A stretch of 64,000 nt of DNA. Origin: Thioalkalivibrio sp. ALJ3 (lineage in GTDB: Bacteria > Pseudomonadota > Gammaproteobacteria > Ectothiorhodospirales > Ectothiorhodospiraceae). The stretch lies in the NCBI RefSeq assembly GCF_000377205.1, contig NZ_KB897909.1:1-64000 (forward strand), given 5' to 3'. A program made the translations under genes and the position numbers. This document shows, piece after piece, positions 9,188 through 16,633 of the stretch (its first letter is position 1; every line of letters begins with the position of its first letter). The notes under the pieces are model-generated. The model saw only the letters and a program-made list of their open reading frames with translations. It was not told the origin of the DNA and ran no database searches.

Positions 9188-9637
9188 ATGCAGAAGAAAA
9201 CCACCCAACAGGGTTTTACGCTTATCGAACTGATGATCGTTGTGGCGATCATCGGGATTTTGGCGGCGATTGCGCTGCCGGCTTATCAGGATTATACGGG
9301 GCGCGCGCAGGCGTCTGAAGCGTTTAGCGCGACTTCTGGCGTACGTGCTGATATCGGCGTCTATCTCTCCGAGAACGGCGAGCTACCAGATGCTGGAGAC
9401 GATGCGGAAATCGATTCCACTCTGGCTGAACTTGAAGGCAACTATTTTGGCGCAGGGGACGCTTCCCTTACTGACGAAGGAACCATTTCCATTGCTTTTG
9501 ACTCTGGCGTTCATAACGGTGAAACGATGACGCTTGAGGCGATTCTTAATACAGCCGGAAATCAGATTCGTCGCTGGGAATGCGATGGCCTTGACACTAG
9601 GTTCCTCCCGACTGCCTGTCGTCCGGAAGGCAGCTAA
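9188..9637 (+). CDS. pilA: Type IV pilus major pilin
   Basis: 149 aa. The short basic leader MQKKTTQQG is cut before Phe10, and mature residue 5 is Glu14 within [16 protein letters not shown], the standard class IVa pilin helix. A C-terminal disulfide loop is formed by Cys132 and Cys144. The ribosome binding site is GGGAG, 8-12 bases before the ATG. Codon use and base composition are clearly less GC-rich than in neighbouring genes, which is common for highly expressed, variable pilins and may indicate exchange. It has its own sigma-54 promoter and Rho-independent terminator, so it is a single-gene unit. Confidence 0.95.
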   Translation: MQKKTTQQGFTLIELMIVVAIIGILAAIALPAYQDYTGRAQASEAFSATSGVRADIGVYLSENGELPDAGDDAEIDSTLAELEGNYFGAGDASLTDEGTISIAFDSGVHNGETMTLEAILNTAGNQIRRWECDGLDTRFLPTACRPEGS

Positions 9638-9687
9638 AGTCCACAAATATGTCAGACCTTTTGCTGGGATGGGGCTGGTACGTAGGT

Positions 9688-9843
9688 ACACCCACTTAGC
9701 ACTAGAGCCCCGGCCTTGTGCCGGGGCTTTTTCTTTTTCCGGTACCTAGGCACTTTGCATTTCTGTGGCACACCCACTTCCCTGGTTGTCATAAGCCCCG
9801 GCGATGCCCTCGGATCATCTGCGCATCTACGGGACACCCACTT
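9688..9843 (+). repeat. Three short direct repeats ACACCCACTT
   Basis: Exact 10-mers at 9688-9697, 9770-9779 and 9834-9843, spaced 82 and 64 bases, spanning the pilin terminator and the leader of the next gene. Purpose unknown. Confidence 0.5.
9706..9738 (+). terminator. Rho-independent terminator of the pilin gene
   Basis: AGCCCCGGC (9706-9714), loop CTTGT, GCCGGGGCT (9720-9728), then a T-rich tail TTTTCTTTTT. Perfect 9-bp GC-rich stem. Confidence 0.95.
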
Positions 9844-9869
9844 TCCTCCATCCTACTCTCGGCCATCTC

Positions 9870-10703
9870 ATGATCTCTCGACTGCCGCCCAGCGTTGTTG
9901 TTGGCCTTTCCCTATCTGCCCTCAGCGTCTTATGGGCCTGGGTCGCGCTCGCGGATATCGCAGCGATGGAGGTGGCACGAACCGACTGGCTACTCGCCGA
10001 CTCCCCGCTTCCGCTCCTCTGGTATACGCTGTTTAGCGAAGGCAGGGCTGTGGAGATGGTGCAGTGGGCCTTGCTTTTCCTGTCAACCGTGCTGGCCACC
10101 AGCTGGTGGTTCTCGCGCCGAAGCACCGCCTCGTCCGCCGAACGGTTGCCGTTTCTATTGCTGGCCAGCGCACTGCTCTTGATGCTGGTCGAGGACTCCC
10201 TGAACCTACGACATGTCGTAGCGGATGACTATCTGCCGCTTCTGCACAGCCACCTGCCCTTTACCGAGTCCTTCATTAACCGGCTCATATGGGAATTGTC
10301 CTTCTATTCCATGTTGGCGGCGATGATGCTTGGTTCGATCGCGACTATTGTTCTTCGCCACAGGCCCCGCCGGAAGACACTCGTGTGGCTTTCTCTCGCG
10401 TTCGTCGTCTACGGTTCCGTGGGGTTTGGATCCGCCTTGCGACGAATCGGGAACTGGCAGGAACGTCTCGGTACATGGCTGATGGAGCGATTCGACCTGT
10501 ACGGCCTTCCATACTGGCAGGATGCGCTCGAGATTATGGAACGGCCCAGGGAAATTCGTGAAAGTTACAGCCTCACCCTTGAGTACCTGCTCGTCGACCA
10601 TCTGCTGGAGGAGTCGGTGGAGCTGATTGCGGCCAGCCTACTGTTAGCGGCTCTTCTGTACCTTTCCCGCGACATCCAGCCGCGGTCCGTACCAGTGCCG
10701 TGA
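9870..10703 (+). CDS. Hypothetical multi-pass membrane protein
   Basis: 277 aa from the ATG at 9870. An earlier in-frame ATG at 9804 would add 22 residues translated from the ACACCCACTT repeat region and looks less likely. Six to seven hydrophobic segments can be seen: about 8-30, 65-80, 95-113, 147-170, 178-198 and 248-265. A soluble stretch at about 200-245 is rich in Arg, Glu and Trp. I recognise no family motif. It follows the pilin terminator and is on the same strand; no ribosome binding site is obvious. Base composition is somewhat lower in GC than the housekeeping genes, suggesting an accessory gene. Confidence 0.6.
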   Translation: MISRLPPSVVVGLSLSALSVLWAWVALADIAAMEVARTDWLLADSPLPLLWYTLFSEGRAVEMVQWALLFLSTVLATSWWFSRRSTASSAERLPFLLLASALLLMLVEDSLNLRHVVADDYLPLLHSHLPFTESFINRLIWELSFYSMLAAMMLGSIATIVLRHRPRRKTLVWLSLAFVVYGSVGFGSALRRIGNWQERLGTWLMERFDLYGLPYWQDALEIMERPREIRESYSLTLEYLLVDHLLEESVELIAASLLLAALLYLSRDIQPRSVPVP

Positions 10704-11034
10704 CCCACCGAGACCTGTCGCCTGTGGGGCATCTATGCGGCATCCGCTTTTCTCTCTTCAATGCTACCGGCCGGTTCGAGAAGGCCATCCCGTCTTCGTT
10801 CGAGGATCATCTGGAACTGACCGATGCGCTGGGGCGTTGCGTGCATGCAGCGATGCAGAGATCTATTGCGGACGGTCGGGCTCGGCCATAGGCGCGCCCC
10901 AGCAGTCGGTGGATCTGGCTACACGGCGGCAGTGCTGCTATCTGCGGGGCATGTCCATGGCTCGGTCGCTGTTCGCTCGCCACACTGCTCGCTGCGTTCA
11001 GGGAAGAACAGAAACCACAGGAAGCCAGCTTTTC

Positions 11035-11061
11035 GGTGCGATTCGCGTTGCTCTTCGCACC
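11035..11061 (+). repeat. REP palindrome, class B (variant)
   Basis: GGTGCGATTCGC..GCTCTTCGCACC followed by CTACGG, matching the class B arms and the CCTACG tail of the other copies, with substitutions in the second arm. Confidence 0.6.
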
Positions 11062-11097
11062 CTACGGGCCGTGCTGGCTGGTGACGAGGGACAGGTA

Positions 11098-11140
11098 CAA
11101 AAAGAAAGAGCCACCCGGGCTTCCGTTCCTGGGCGGCTCT
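11098..11140 (-). terminator. Terminator-like hairpin on the minus strand
   Basis: On the minus strand AGAGCCGCCC (11140-11131) and GGGTGGCTCT (11116-11107) pair around a 14-base loop and are followed by TTCTTTTTG. No minus-strand gene that would need it is visible upstream before leuA, which lies beyond the oppositely oriented channel gene. Confidence 0.45.
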
Positions 11141-11481
11141 AGTGAAGGCGTCCCTGCCTTCGCGGTTAAAAGTAGCACACCGTTTACCGATTTCTAGACT
11201 TATTCCGCGTTTTTTGCCGAACGGCGCCGTGTGAACGATGAACGGTGTTTTCTCCAAAAGATCAACGATCATTTCATTCGTTTTGGCAAATCCAATCAGT
11301 CACATGGCTTCGCTTTGTGCGGTCGGCGCAGGGGGCATTGCCACGCAAGGCCGGTCGATGATTGCCGCTGATTCGGGTTTCGCCTACTCTTTGGCGCCTT
11401 CCCCGCGTGGCGCCCGGCAGTCACACAGCCGCGCCGCCGCGGGAAGCTCCATTCGTAATCAATACCAGGCAACCAAGCACC

Positions 11482-12324
11482 ATGAGCGAGCCCATCACGC
11501 TGCGCGGCCGTCTCGGCCAGTTCATCGAGGCGCGCCTGACCCAGCGCGCCATCATCGCAATCATCCTGCTGAATGCCGTGACGCTCGGACTGGAGACGTC
11601 CGACACCGTGATGGGCTGGATGGGGCCGGTGATCATCGCCGCAGACGTGACCATCCTGTCGATCTTCACCGCCGAGGTGCTGATCAAGCTGTTTGTCTAT
11701 CGCCTCAGCTTCTGGCGCAACCCGTGGAACGTCTTTGATTTCCTCGTGGTGGCGATCGCCCTGGTCCCGGCCACCGGGCCATTCCAGGTGTTGCGCGTGC
11801 TGCGACTGCTGCGCCTGGTGTCGATGGTGCCGAAACTGCGCTTTATCGTGGAGGCGCTGTTGAGGGCCATTCCCGGGATCATGTCGATCATGGGCCTGTT
11901 GATACTGATCTTCTACGTGTTCGCGATCATCGCGACCGGGCTTTTCAGCGACTCGTTTCCGCAAAAATTCGGGACGCTCGGGGCCTCGATGTATAGCCTG
12001 TTCCAGGTGATGACACTGGAAGGCTGGTCCGAAGACATCGCACGCCCGGTGATGGAGGTCTACCCCTGGGCCTGGGCGTTCTTCGTACCGTTCATCCTGA
12101 TCGCCACGTTCACCGTGTTGAACCTGTTCATCGCGATTATCGTGGACGCGATGCAGCGCATGCATGACCGCGCGATGGAGATCGAGCAGCAGATGATCCA
12201 CGACAGCGTGCACGAGGAGAACAAGGCGCTGCATTCGGAGATCCACGAGCTGCAGCAGGAGACGGTCAAACTCCAGGAACGCCTGATCCGCATGCAGAGC
12301 ATGCTGGAGAAACGGGTGAAGTGA
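11482..12324 (+). CDS. Prokaryotic voltage-gated cation channel (NaChBac family) with TLEGW selectivity filter
   Basis: 280 aa from the ATG at 11482. Six transmembrane segments plus a pore loop match homotetrameric NaChBac/NavAb channels. S4 (about residues 102-120) carries R105, R108, R111, then K118 and R120; the position of the first NavAb gating Arg appears to be Gln102. The filter FQVMTLEGWSED (T178 L179 E180 G181 W182 S183 E184 D185) differs from the usual TLESWSMG. S6 is VLNLFIAIIVDAM, and the C-terminus (about 240-277) is a heptad coiled coil as in NavMs and NaChBac. The extra upstream frame to 11362 has no channel homology. It conducts Na+ and/or Ca2+ into the cell; selectivity is inferred. 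Confidence 0.93.
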   Translation: MSEPITLRGRLGQFIEARLTQRAIIAIILLNAVTLGLETSDTVMGWMGPVIIAADVTILSIFTAEVLIKLFVYRLSFWRNPWNVFDFLVVAIALVPATGPFQVLRVLRLLRLVSMVPKLRFIVEALLRAIPGIMSIMGLLILIFYVFAIIATGLFSDSFPQKFGTLGASMYSLFQVMTLEGWSEDIARPVMEVYPWAWAFFVPFILIATFTVLNLFIAIIVDAMQRMHDRAMEIEQQMIHDSVHEENKALHSEIHELQQETVKLQERLIRMQSMLEKRVK

Positions 12325-12410
12325 CGACCTGACGAATGGCGGCATGCGCACGGTTCGCGTGCGAGCACGCTCCCGCAGGGTCCGGAATGTCCTCCGGGCC
12401 CATGGAAATC

Positions 12411-12499
12411 CGTAGGATGCAATGAGCGCAGCGAATTGCATCAATGCCGCGCCGCCCCCCAGCGACCGGTGCGTTTCGCGAGGCTCAACGCACCCTACG
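12411..12499 (+). repeat. Composite REP module (class A then class B)
   Basis: CGTAG, class A palindrome (12416-12442, with a compensating A/T pair change in both arms), 25-bp spacer, class B palindrome (12468-12494), CTACG. It lies between the convergent channel and leuA genes, where it could act as a bidirectional 3' stem. Confidence 0.85.
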
Positions 12500-12527
12500 A
12501 AGCCTCCGGTAGTCCGTGGTCGCTGGA

Positions 12528-14213
12528 TCAGGCGTTGGCGGCGACCTGCTCGGCCGCGGGTTCGCCCAGACGGCGGCCGGTGGCGTTGAGTACGGCCTGC
12601 AGCGTGGCGGCGGTCGTGTCCTCGCCCAGGGCGACGCCGACGGAACGCTCGCCGTCGACCTGTACGTCCACCGCGGCCATGGCGCGCGCCTCGGTGCCCG
12701 CCTCCATCGCATGCTCGTCAAAGTGGTTCACCTTGACCTCCACGCCCCGGTCGGCCTTCATCGCGGCGGTCAGGGCCTCGACCGCGCCGTGGCCCTCGCC
12801 CTTCAGGCGTGACTCGCGTCCGGGCGGGCCCATGGTTGCGTCCAGCCGCACCACCGCGCCTTCCTTCTCGATTTCGTAGCGCACCAGATCCCAGCCGGCG
12901 ACCGGCGTCAGGTAGTGCTGTTCGAACAGCCGGTGGATACGCTTCGAGGAGACCTCAACCTGGGTGGTCTCGGCGTCCTTCTGCACGATGCGGGCGAACT
13001 CGATCGCCAGCCAGCGCGGCAGCTCAATGCCGTAGTCGCGCTCCAGCACATGGGACACCCCGCCCTTGCCGGACTGGCTGTTGATGCGCACAACCTCTTC
13101 GTAGCGCCGACCCAGATCGCTCGGGTCGATCGGCAGGTAGGGCACGTTCCAGTGGCCGCCCTTCTCCTTGTAGTGCGCCAGGCCCTTGCGGATCGCATCC
13201 TGATGGCTGCCGGAGAACGCGGTGTAGACCAGCTCGCCGGCCCACGGGTGGCGCGGATGGACGGGCATGTCGGTGCACTCCTTGTACACGTCCATCAGCC
13301 GTTCCATGTCGGACAGGTCGATGGTCGGGTCGATCCCCTGCGAGTACAGGTTCATGCCGACGGTGACCAGGTCCATGTTGCCGGTGCGCTCGCCGTTGCC
13401 GAACAGCGTGCCCTCCAGGCGGTCGGCCCCGGCCAGCAGGCCCAGTTCGGCCGCGGCCACACCGGTGCCCCGGTCGTTGTGCGTGTGCAGCGACACGCAG
13501 AAGTGCTCGCGATACTGCACGTGGTCGCAGAACCACTCGACCTGGTCGGCGAAGACATTCGGCGTGGCCGACTCGACCGTGGCCGGCAGGTTGATCACCA
13601 CCTTCTGGCCCTGATCCGGGCGCCAGATCGCGTTTACTGCATCCACGACCTCGACCGCGTAGTCCAGCTCGGTGGTGGAAAAGCTTTCCGGCGAGTACTG
13701 GAAGATCCAGTCCGTCTGCGAGTACTTCGCCGCGTAGTCACGCACCCAGCGCGCGCCGTTCTCGGCGATGCCGCGGATGCCGGCGCGGTCCATGCGGAAG
13801 ACCTGCTCGCGCTGGGCCGGGTTGGTGGAGTTGTACACGTGCACCACCGCGCGCGGTGAGCCCTCCAATGCCGCGAAGGTCTTCTGGATCAGGTCCTCGC
13901 GCGCCTGGGTCAGCACCTGGATATACACGCCCTCGGGGATACGGTCTTCCTCGATCAGGCGGCGGGTGAAGTCGTAGTCAATCTGCGAGGCGGAGGGGAA
14001 GCCGATCTCGATCTCGGTCAGGCCGATGTCCACCAGCACCTCGAAGAAGCGCATCTTCTGCTCGACGCTCATCGGATGCACCAGCGCCTGGTTGCCGTCG
14101 CGCAGGTCCACCGCGCAGAAGCGCGGCGCAACCGTGGTGCGCTTCGCCGGCCAGCGGCGATCCGCCTTGTCGATCGGCGGGAACGGGGCATATTTGGTGT
14201 GATCGAAGGCCAT
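12528..14213 (-). CDS. leuA: 2-isopropylmalate synthase (LeuA type 2)
   Basis: 561 aa, the length of the type 2 (actinobacterial-like) LeuA group. It condenses acetyl-CoA with 2-oxoisovalerate, the first committed step of leucine synthesis. The catalytic barrel opens with DLRDGNQAL (R38, D39), the metal-binding HTHND is in SLHTHNDRG, and GNGERTGN follows. The C-terminal LeuA dimer/regulatory domain (about residues 440-545) is present and should bind leucine for feedback inhibition. The ribosome binding site is AGGAGAG before the ATG at 14213. It is divergent from an Lrp-type regulator with shared upstream DNA, which suggests local control. Confidence 0.96.
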   Translation of the reverse strand: MAFDHTKYAPFPPIDKADRRWPAKRTTVAPRFCAVDLRDGNQALVHPMSVEQKMRFFEVLVDIGLTEIEIGFPSASQIDYDFTRRLIEEDRIPEGVYIQVLTQAREDLIQKTFAALEGSPRAVVHVYNSTNPAQREQVFRMDRAGIRGIAENGARWVRDYAAKYSQTDWIFQYSPESFSTTELDYAVEVVDAVNAIWRPDQGQKVVINLPATVESATPNVFADQVEWFCDHVQYREHFCVSLHTHNDRGTGVAAAELGLLAGADRLEGTLFGNGERTGNMDLVTVGMNLYSQGIDPTIDLSDMERLMDVYKECTDMPVHPRHPWAGELVYTAFSGSHQDAIRKGLAHYKEKGGHWNVPYLPIDPSDLGRRYEEVVRINSQSGKGGVSHVLERDYGIELPRWLAIEFARIVQKDAETTQVEVSSKRIHRLFEQHYLTPVAGWDLVRYEIEKEGAVVRLDATMGPPGRESRLKGEGHGAVEALTAAMKADRGVEVKVNHFDEHAMEAGTEARAMAAVDVQVDGERSVGVALGEDTTAATLQAVLNATGRRLGEPAAEQVAANA

Positions 14214-14278
14214 CTTGATTCTCTCCTGGGGCCGCAGCGTTCATCTGCGGCGATTCGTCCACTTGCACATTATCCTAA

Positions 14279-14364
14279 CGAATTTATGCGGACAGAACCT
14301 TGCTTATTTCGCATGGAACCGCCTCGATGAGGCTCATTATTGCGCAGAAGAGCGAATTTATCGC
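14279..14364. promoter_or_regulatory. Candidate Lrp-type operator pair between leuA and lrp-like gene
   Basis: CGAATTTATGCG (14279-14290) and CGAATTTATCGC (14353-14364) are near-identical AT-rich words 74 bases apart, about seven helical turns, in an otherwise GC-rich genome. This spacing on one DNA face suits octameric Lrp/AsnC wrapping. A small palindrome, GCCTC/GAGGC, lies between them. Confidence 0.45.
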
Positions 14365-14375
14365 AATATTCCACC

Positions 14376-14867
14376 ATGGAACCGCAACCGCACAAGCTCG
14401 ACCGCTTTGATCGCCACATCCTGGAGATCCTGCAGGAGGACGCGAGCCTGTCGAACCAGGCACTCGCCGATCGCGTGGGGCTGAGTCCTTCGCCGTGCCT
14501 GCGGCGGGTCCGAGCACTGGAACAGGCCGGAATCCTGATCCGGCGCGTGGCCCTGCTCGACCGGCGCGCCCTGGGGCTGGAACTGACCGCGCTGATCCAC
14601 ATCGGCATGGACCGCCACACCCCGGAGCGCTTCGCCCGCTTCGAGGAGGCGATCTCCAGCTATCCCGAGGTGCAGCACCTGTATCTGATCACCGGACAAT
14701 CAGCCGACTACATGCTGCAGGTCGTGGTCCCGGACATGGATGCCTACCAGGACTTCCTGCTGCGCCGGGTCACCCGGCTGGAAGGAGTGGACTCGGTGCA
14801 CTCGAGCTTCGTGCTGCGCCGCGTGGTGGATCGCACCTCGCTGCCGCTGGACTACATCCGCGACTGA
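14376..14867 (+). CDS. Lrp/AsnC family transcriptional regulator
   Basis: 163 aa from the ATG at 14376. It has an N-terminal winged helix-turn-helix (about residues 8-60; SNQALADRVGLSPSPCLRRVRAL contains the recognition helix) and a C-terminal RAM/AsnC ligand domain (about 68-150, with GQSADYMLQV). This is typical Lrp layout and length. Divergent placement next to leuA suggests it senses leucine or another amino acid and controls leuA and itself. The effector is not deducible from sequence. Confidence 0.92.
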   Translation: MEPQPHKLDRFDRHILEILQEDASLSNQALADRVGLSPSPCLRRVRALEQAGILIRRVALLDRRALGLELTALIHIGMDRHTPERFARFEEAISSYPEVQHLYLITGQSADYMLQVVVPDMDAYQDFLLRRVTRLEGVDSVHSSFVLRRVVDRTSLPLDYIRD

Positions 14868-14906
14868 CGGCGGACCACGACCGGTCCTGCGACACGGCTT
14901 CGTTGC

Positions 14907-15728
14907 TCAGCGCCCGCCGAACTGGGGCAGCAGACGCGCGGGCAACAGGTGGACCAGGATAAAGCCCAGCATCGCGGCGACGACGATCGTGGGCCCGGTA
15001 GGGGTGTCATACTGGAACGAACCCCAGACACCGGCGATGACCGCCAGCATGCCGATCACACCCGCCAGCAGTGCCATCTGCTCCGGCGTCGAGGCAAAGC
15101 GCCGGGCACTCGCGGCCGGGATGATCATCAACGCCGTGATCAGCAGCACGCCCACCACCTGCATCGCCGCCGCGATCACCAGCGCGATCAGCAGCATCAG
15201 CCCCAGACGCACGGCCAGCACCGGTACGCCCTCGACCCGCGCCAGCTCCTCGTGCACGGTCAGCGCCAGCAGCGGCCGCCAGAGCAGCACCAGCAGCAAC
15301 AGCGCAATGCCGCCGCCGATGGCGATCGCCAGCAGGTCGCTCGTGCCCACCGCGAGGATGTCGCCAAACAGATAGGCCATCAGATCCACCCGCAGGCCCT
15401 CAATAAAGGTGACCGCCACGATCCCCAGCGACAGCGCGCTGTGCGCGAGGATCCCCAGCAGCGTGTCGGAGGCCAACTCCTGGCGCCGCTGGAGGATCAC
15501 CAGCAGCACCGCGATCGCGACGCAGACGATGGTCACCATCAGGTTGAGATTCGTCCCCAGCAGAAACCCGAGCGCTACCCCCAGCAGGGCGGAATGCGAG
15601 ATCGTGTCGCCGAAATAGGCCATGCGCCGCCAGACCACAAAGGCACCCAGCGGTCCGGCCACGGCCGCCACCATCAGCCCGGCCAGCACCGCGCGGACCA
15701 GGAAGTCGTCCAGCCAGGCGTCGATCAT
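14907..15728 (-). CDS. znuB: Zinc ABC transporter permease ZnuB
   Basis: 273-aa ABC-3 family integral membrane protein with about eight transmembrane helices. The early motif RRMAYFGDTISHSALLGVALG is characteristic of ZnuB/MntB permeases. Its start at 15728 overlaps the znuC stop by four bases (ATGA), so the two are translationally coupled. It forms the channel of the high-affinity Zn2+ importer with ZnuC and ZnuA, and is controlled through the Zur box upstream of znuC. Confidence 0.95.
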   Translation of the reverse strand: MIDAWLDDFLVRAVLAGLMVAAVAGPLGAFVVWRRMAYFGDTISHSALLGVALGFLLGTNLNLMVTIVCVAIAVLLVILQRRQELASDTLLGILAHSALSLGIVAVTFIEGLRVDLMAYLFGDILAVGTSDLLAIAIGGGIALLLLVLLWRPLLALTVHEELARVEGVPVLAVRLGLMLLIALVIAAAMQVVGVLLITALMIIPAASARRFASTPEQMALLAGVIGMLAVIAGVWGSFQYDTPTGPTIVVAAMLGFILVHLLPARLLPQFGGR

Positions 15729-16555
15729 CGTTTCGGCCTTCCCTGTCCGTGATGGTGAGCGTGGCCACAGCCGTGTGACCCGCCCGTCCCGTTGTCGTCC
15801 AGATCATGCACCTCGCCGTGCAGGTCGTGGACATGGTTGTGGTCATGTTTGTAGATACCGATGCCCTGCACATCGGCGGTGGGGAACAGGCGCTGGTACT
15901 CCGGGTGGCGCGAGACCTCCTCTGGCCGGCCGGTGCAGCAGACGTGCTGGTTCAGGCAGATCACGGCATCTGCACCCGCCATGACTAGATGCAGGTCATG
16001 CGAGACCATCAGTACCCCGCAGCCCGTCTCGCGCCGAATGTCGTCGATCAGGCGAAAGACCTCCCCCTGCCCGACGATATCCACGCCCTGCGCCGGCTCG
16101 TCCAGCACCAGCAGGTTGGGCCGGTTGAGCAGGGCCCGTGCCAGCAGCACACGCTGCATCTCGCCCCCGGACAGGGACTGCACCGGCTTGTCCAGCAGAT
16201 GCGGGACACCCACTCGCTCCAGGTGGGCCAGCAACTCGGCCCTCGGCGCGCGCTGGCGCAGCGTCAGAAACCGCCGCACCGACAGCGGCAGCACTGGTTC
16301 GATCTGCAGGCGCTGCGGCATGTAGCCGATGCGCAGCCCGCGACGACGCTTCACCTGCCCCCGCGTCGGCTGCCACAGGCCCAGCAACACACGCAGCAGG
16401 GATGTCTTGCCCGCACCATTGGGACCAATCACCACTGCGACCTCGGCCGGCGGGATCTGCACCGAGACCCGGTCCAGGATCAGCTTGCCCCCGCGCTCCA
16501 GGGAGATGTCACGGGCATCCAGCAGCGGGCTGTGGTCCGATTCCGGTGCGGACAT
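15725..16555 (-). CDS. znuC: Zinc ABC transporter ATPase ZnuC with His-rich tail
   Basis: 276 aa from the ATG at 16555. Walker A is GPNGAGKT, the signature is LSGGEMQR and Walker B ends LVLDEPAQGVD. An ATG at 16579 is in frame, but no ribosome binding site precedes it and the Zur box ends four bases away; AGGGA lies about 12 bases before 16555. After the ABC domain comes an unusual His/Asp/Gly-rich tail (about the last 40 residues, with HDHNHVHDLHGEVHD and GCGHAHHH) that could bind zinc and tie uptake to cytosolic Zn. Confidence 0.94.
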   Translation of the reverse strand: MSAPESDHSPLLDARDISLERGGKLILDRVSVQIPPAEVAVVIGPNGAGKTSLLRVLLGLWQPTRGQVKRRRGLRIGYMPQRLQIEPVLPLSVRRFLTLRQRAPRAELLAHLERVGVPHLLDKPVQSLSGGEMQRVLLARALLNRPNLLVLDEPAQGVDIVGQGEVFRLIDDIRRETGCGVLMVSHDLHLVMAGADAVICLNQHVCCTGRPEEVSRHPEYQRLFPTADVQGIGIYKHDHNHVHDLHGEVHDLDDNGTGGSHGCGHAHHHGQGRPKR

Positions 16556-16582
16556 GGTGGCAGGGCTTCCCTTGTTCATGTT

Positions 16583-16595
16583 GATATACTATAAC
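16583..16595. promoter_or_regulatory. Zur box between znuC and znuA
   Basis: GATATACTATAAC matches the proteobacterial Zur core GTTATANTATAAC at 12 of 13 positions and sits in the 54-78 base gap between the two divergent starts. The TATACT (plus) and TATAGT (minus) within it could serve as -10 elements, so Zn-loaded Zur would block both promoters. Confidence 0.8.
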
Positions 16596-16633
16596 GTTCT
16601 CTGATTGCGATCCGACACCCTGGAGACTCCGCC

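Larger units (their letters stand above)
10704..11481. other. Gene-poor region between membrane protein and ion channel genes
   Basis: I find no supportable gene in these 778 bases. The region holds a class B REP palindrome (11035-11061), an orphan terminator-like hairpin on the minus strand (11098-11140) and, close to the channel gene, about 300 bases that must include the channel promoter, though I see no strong -35/-10 pair. Confidence 0.6.

Noticed and set aside
10700-10891. 63-codon frame starting with GTG just at the end of the membrane protein gene
   Set aside because: No ribosome binding site, no homology I can see, and typical background length for this GC content.
10919-11272. Minus-strand frame of 117 codons upstream of the channel gene
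   Set aside because: It spans a REP palindrome and the terminator-like hairpin; the translation reflects these repeats and has no protein-like features.
11362-11481. Longer N-terminus for the ion channel
   Set aside because: The 40 extra residues have no channel homology; the ATG at 11482 gives the normal NaChBac-family start.
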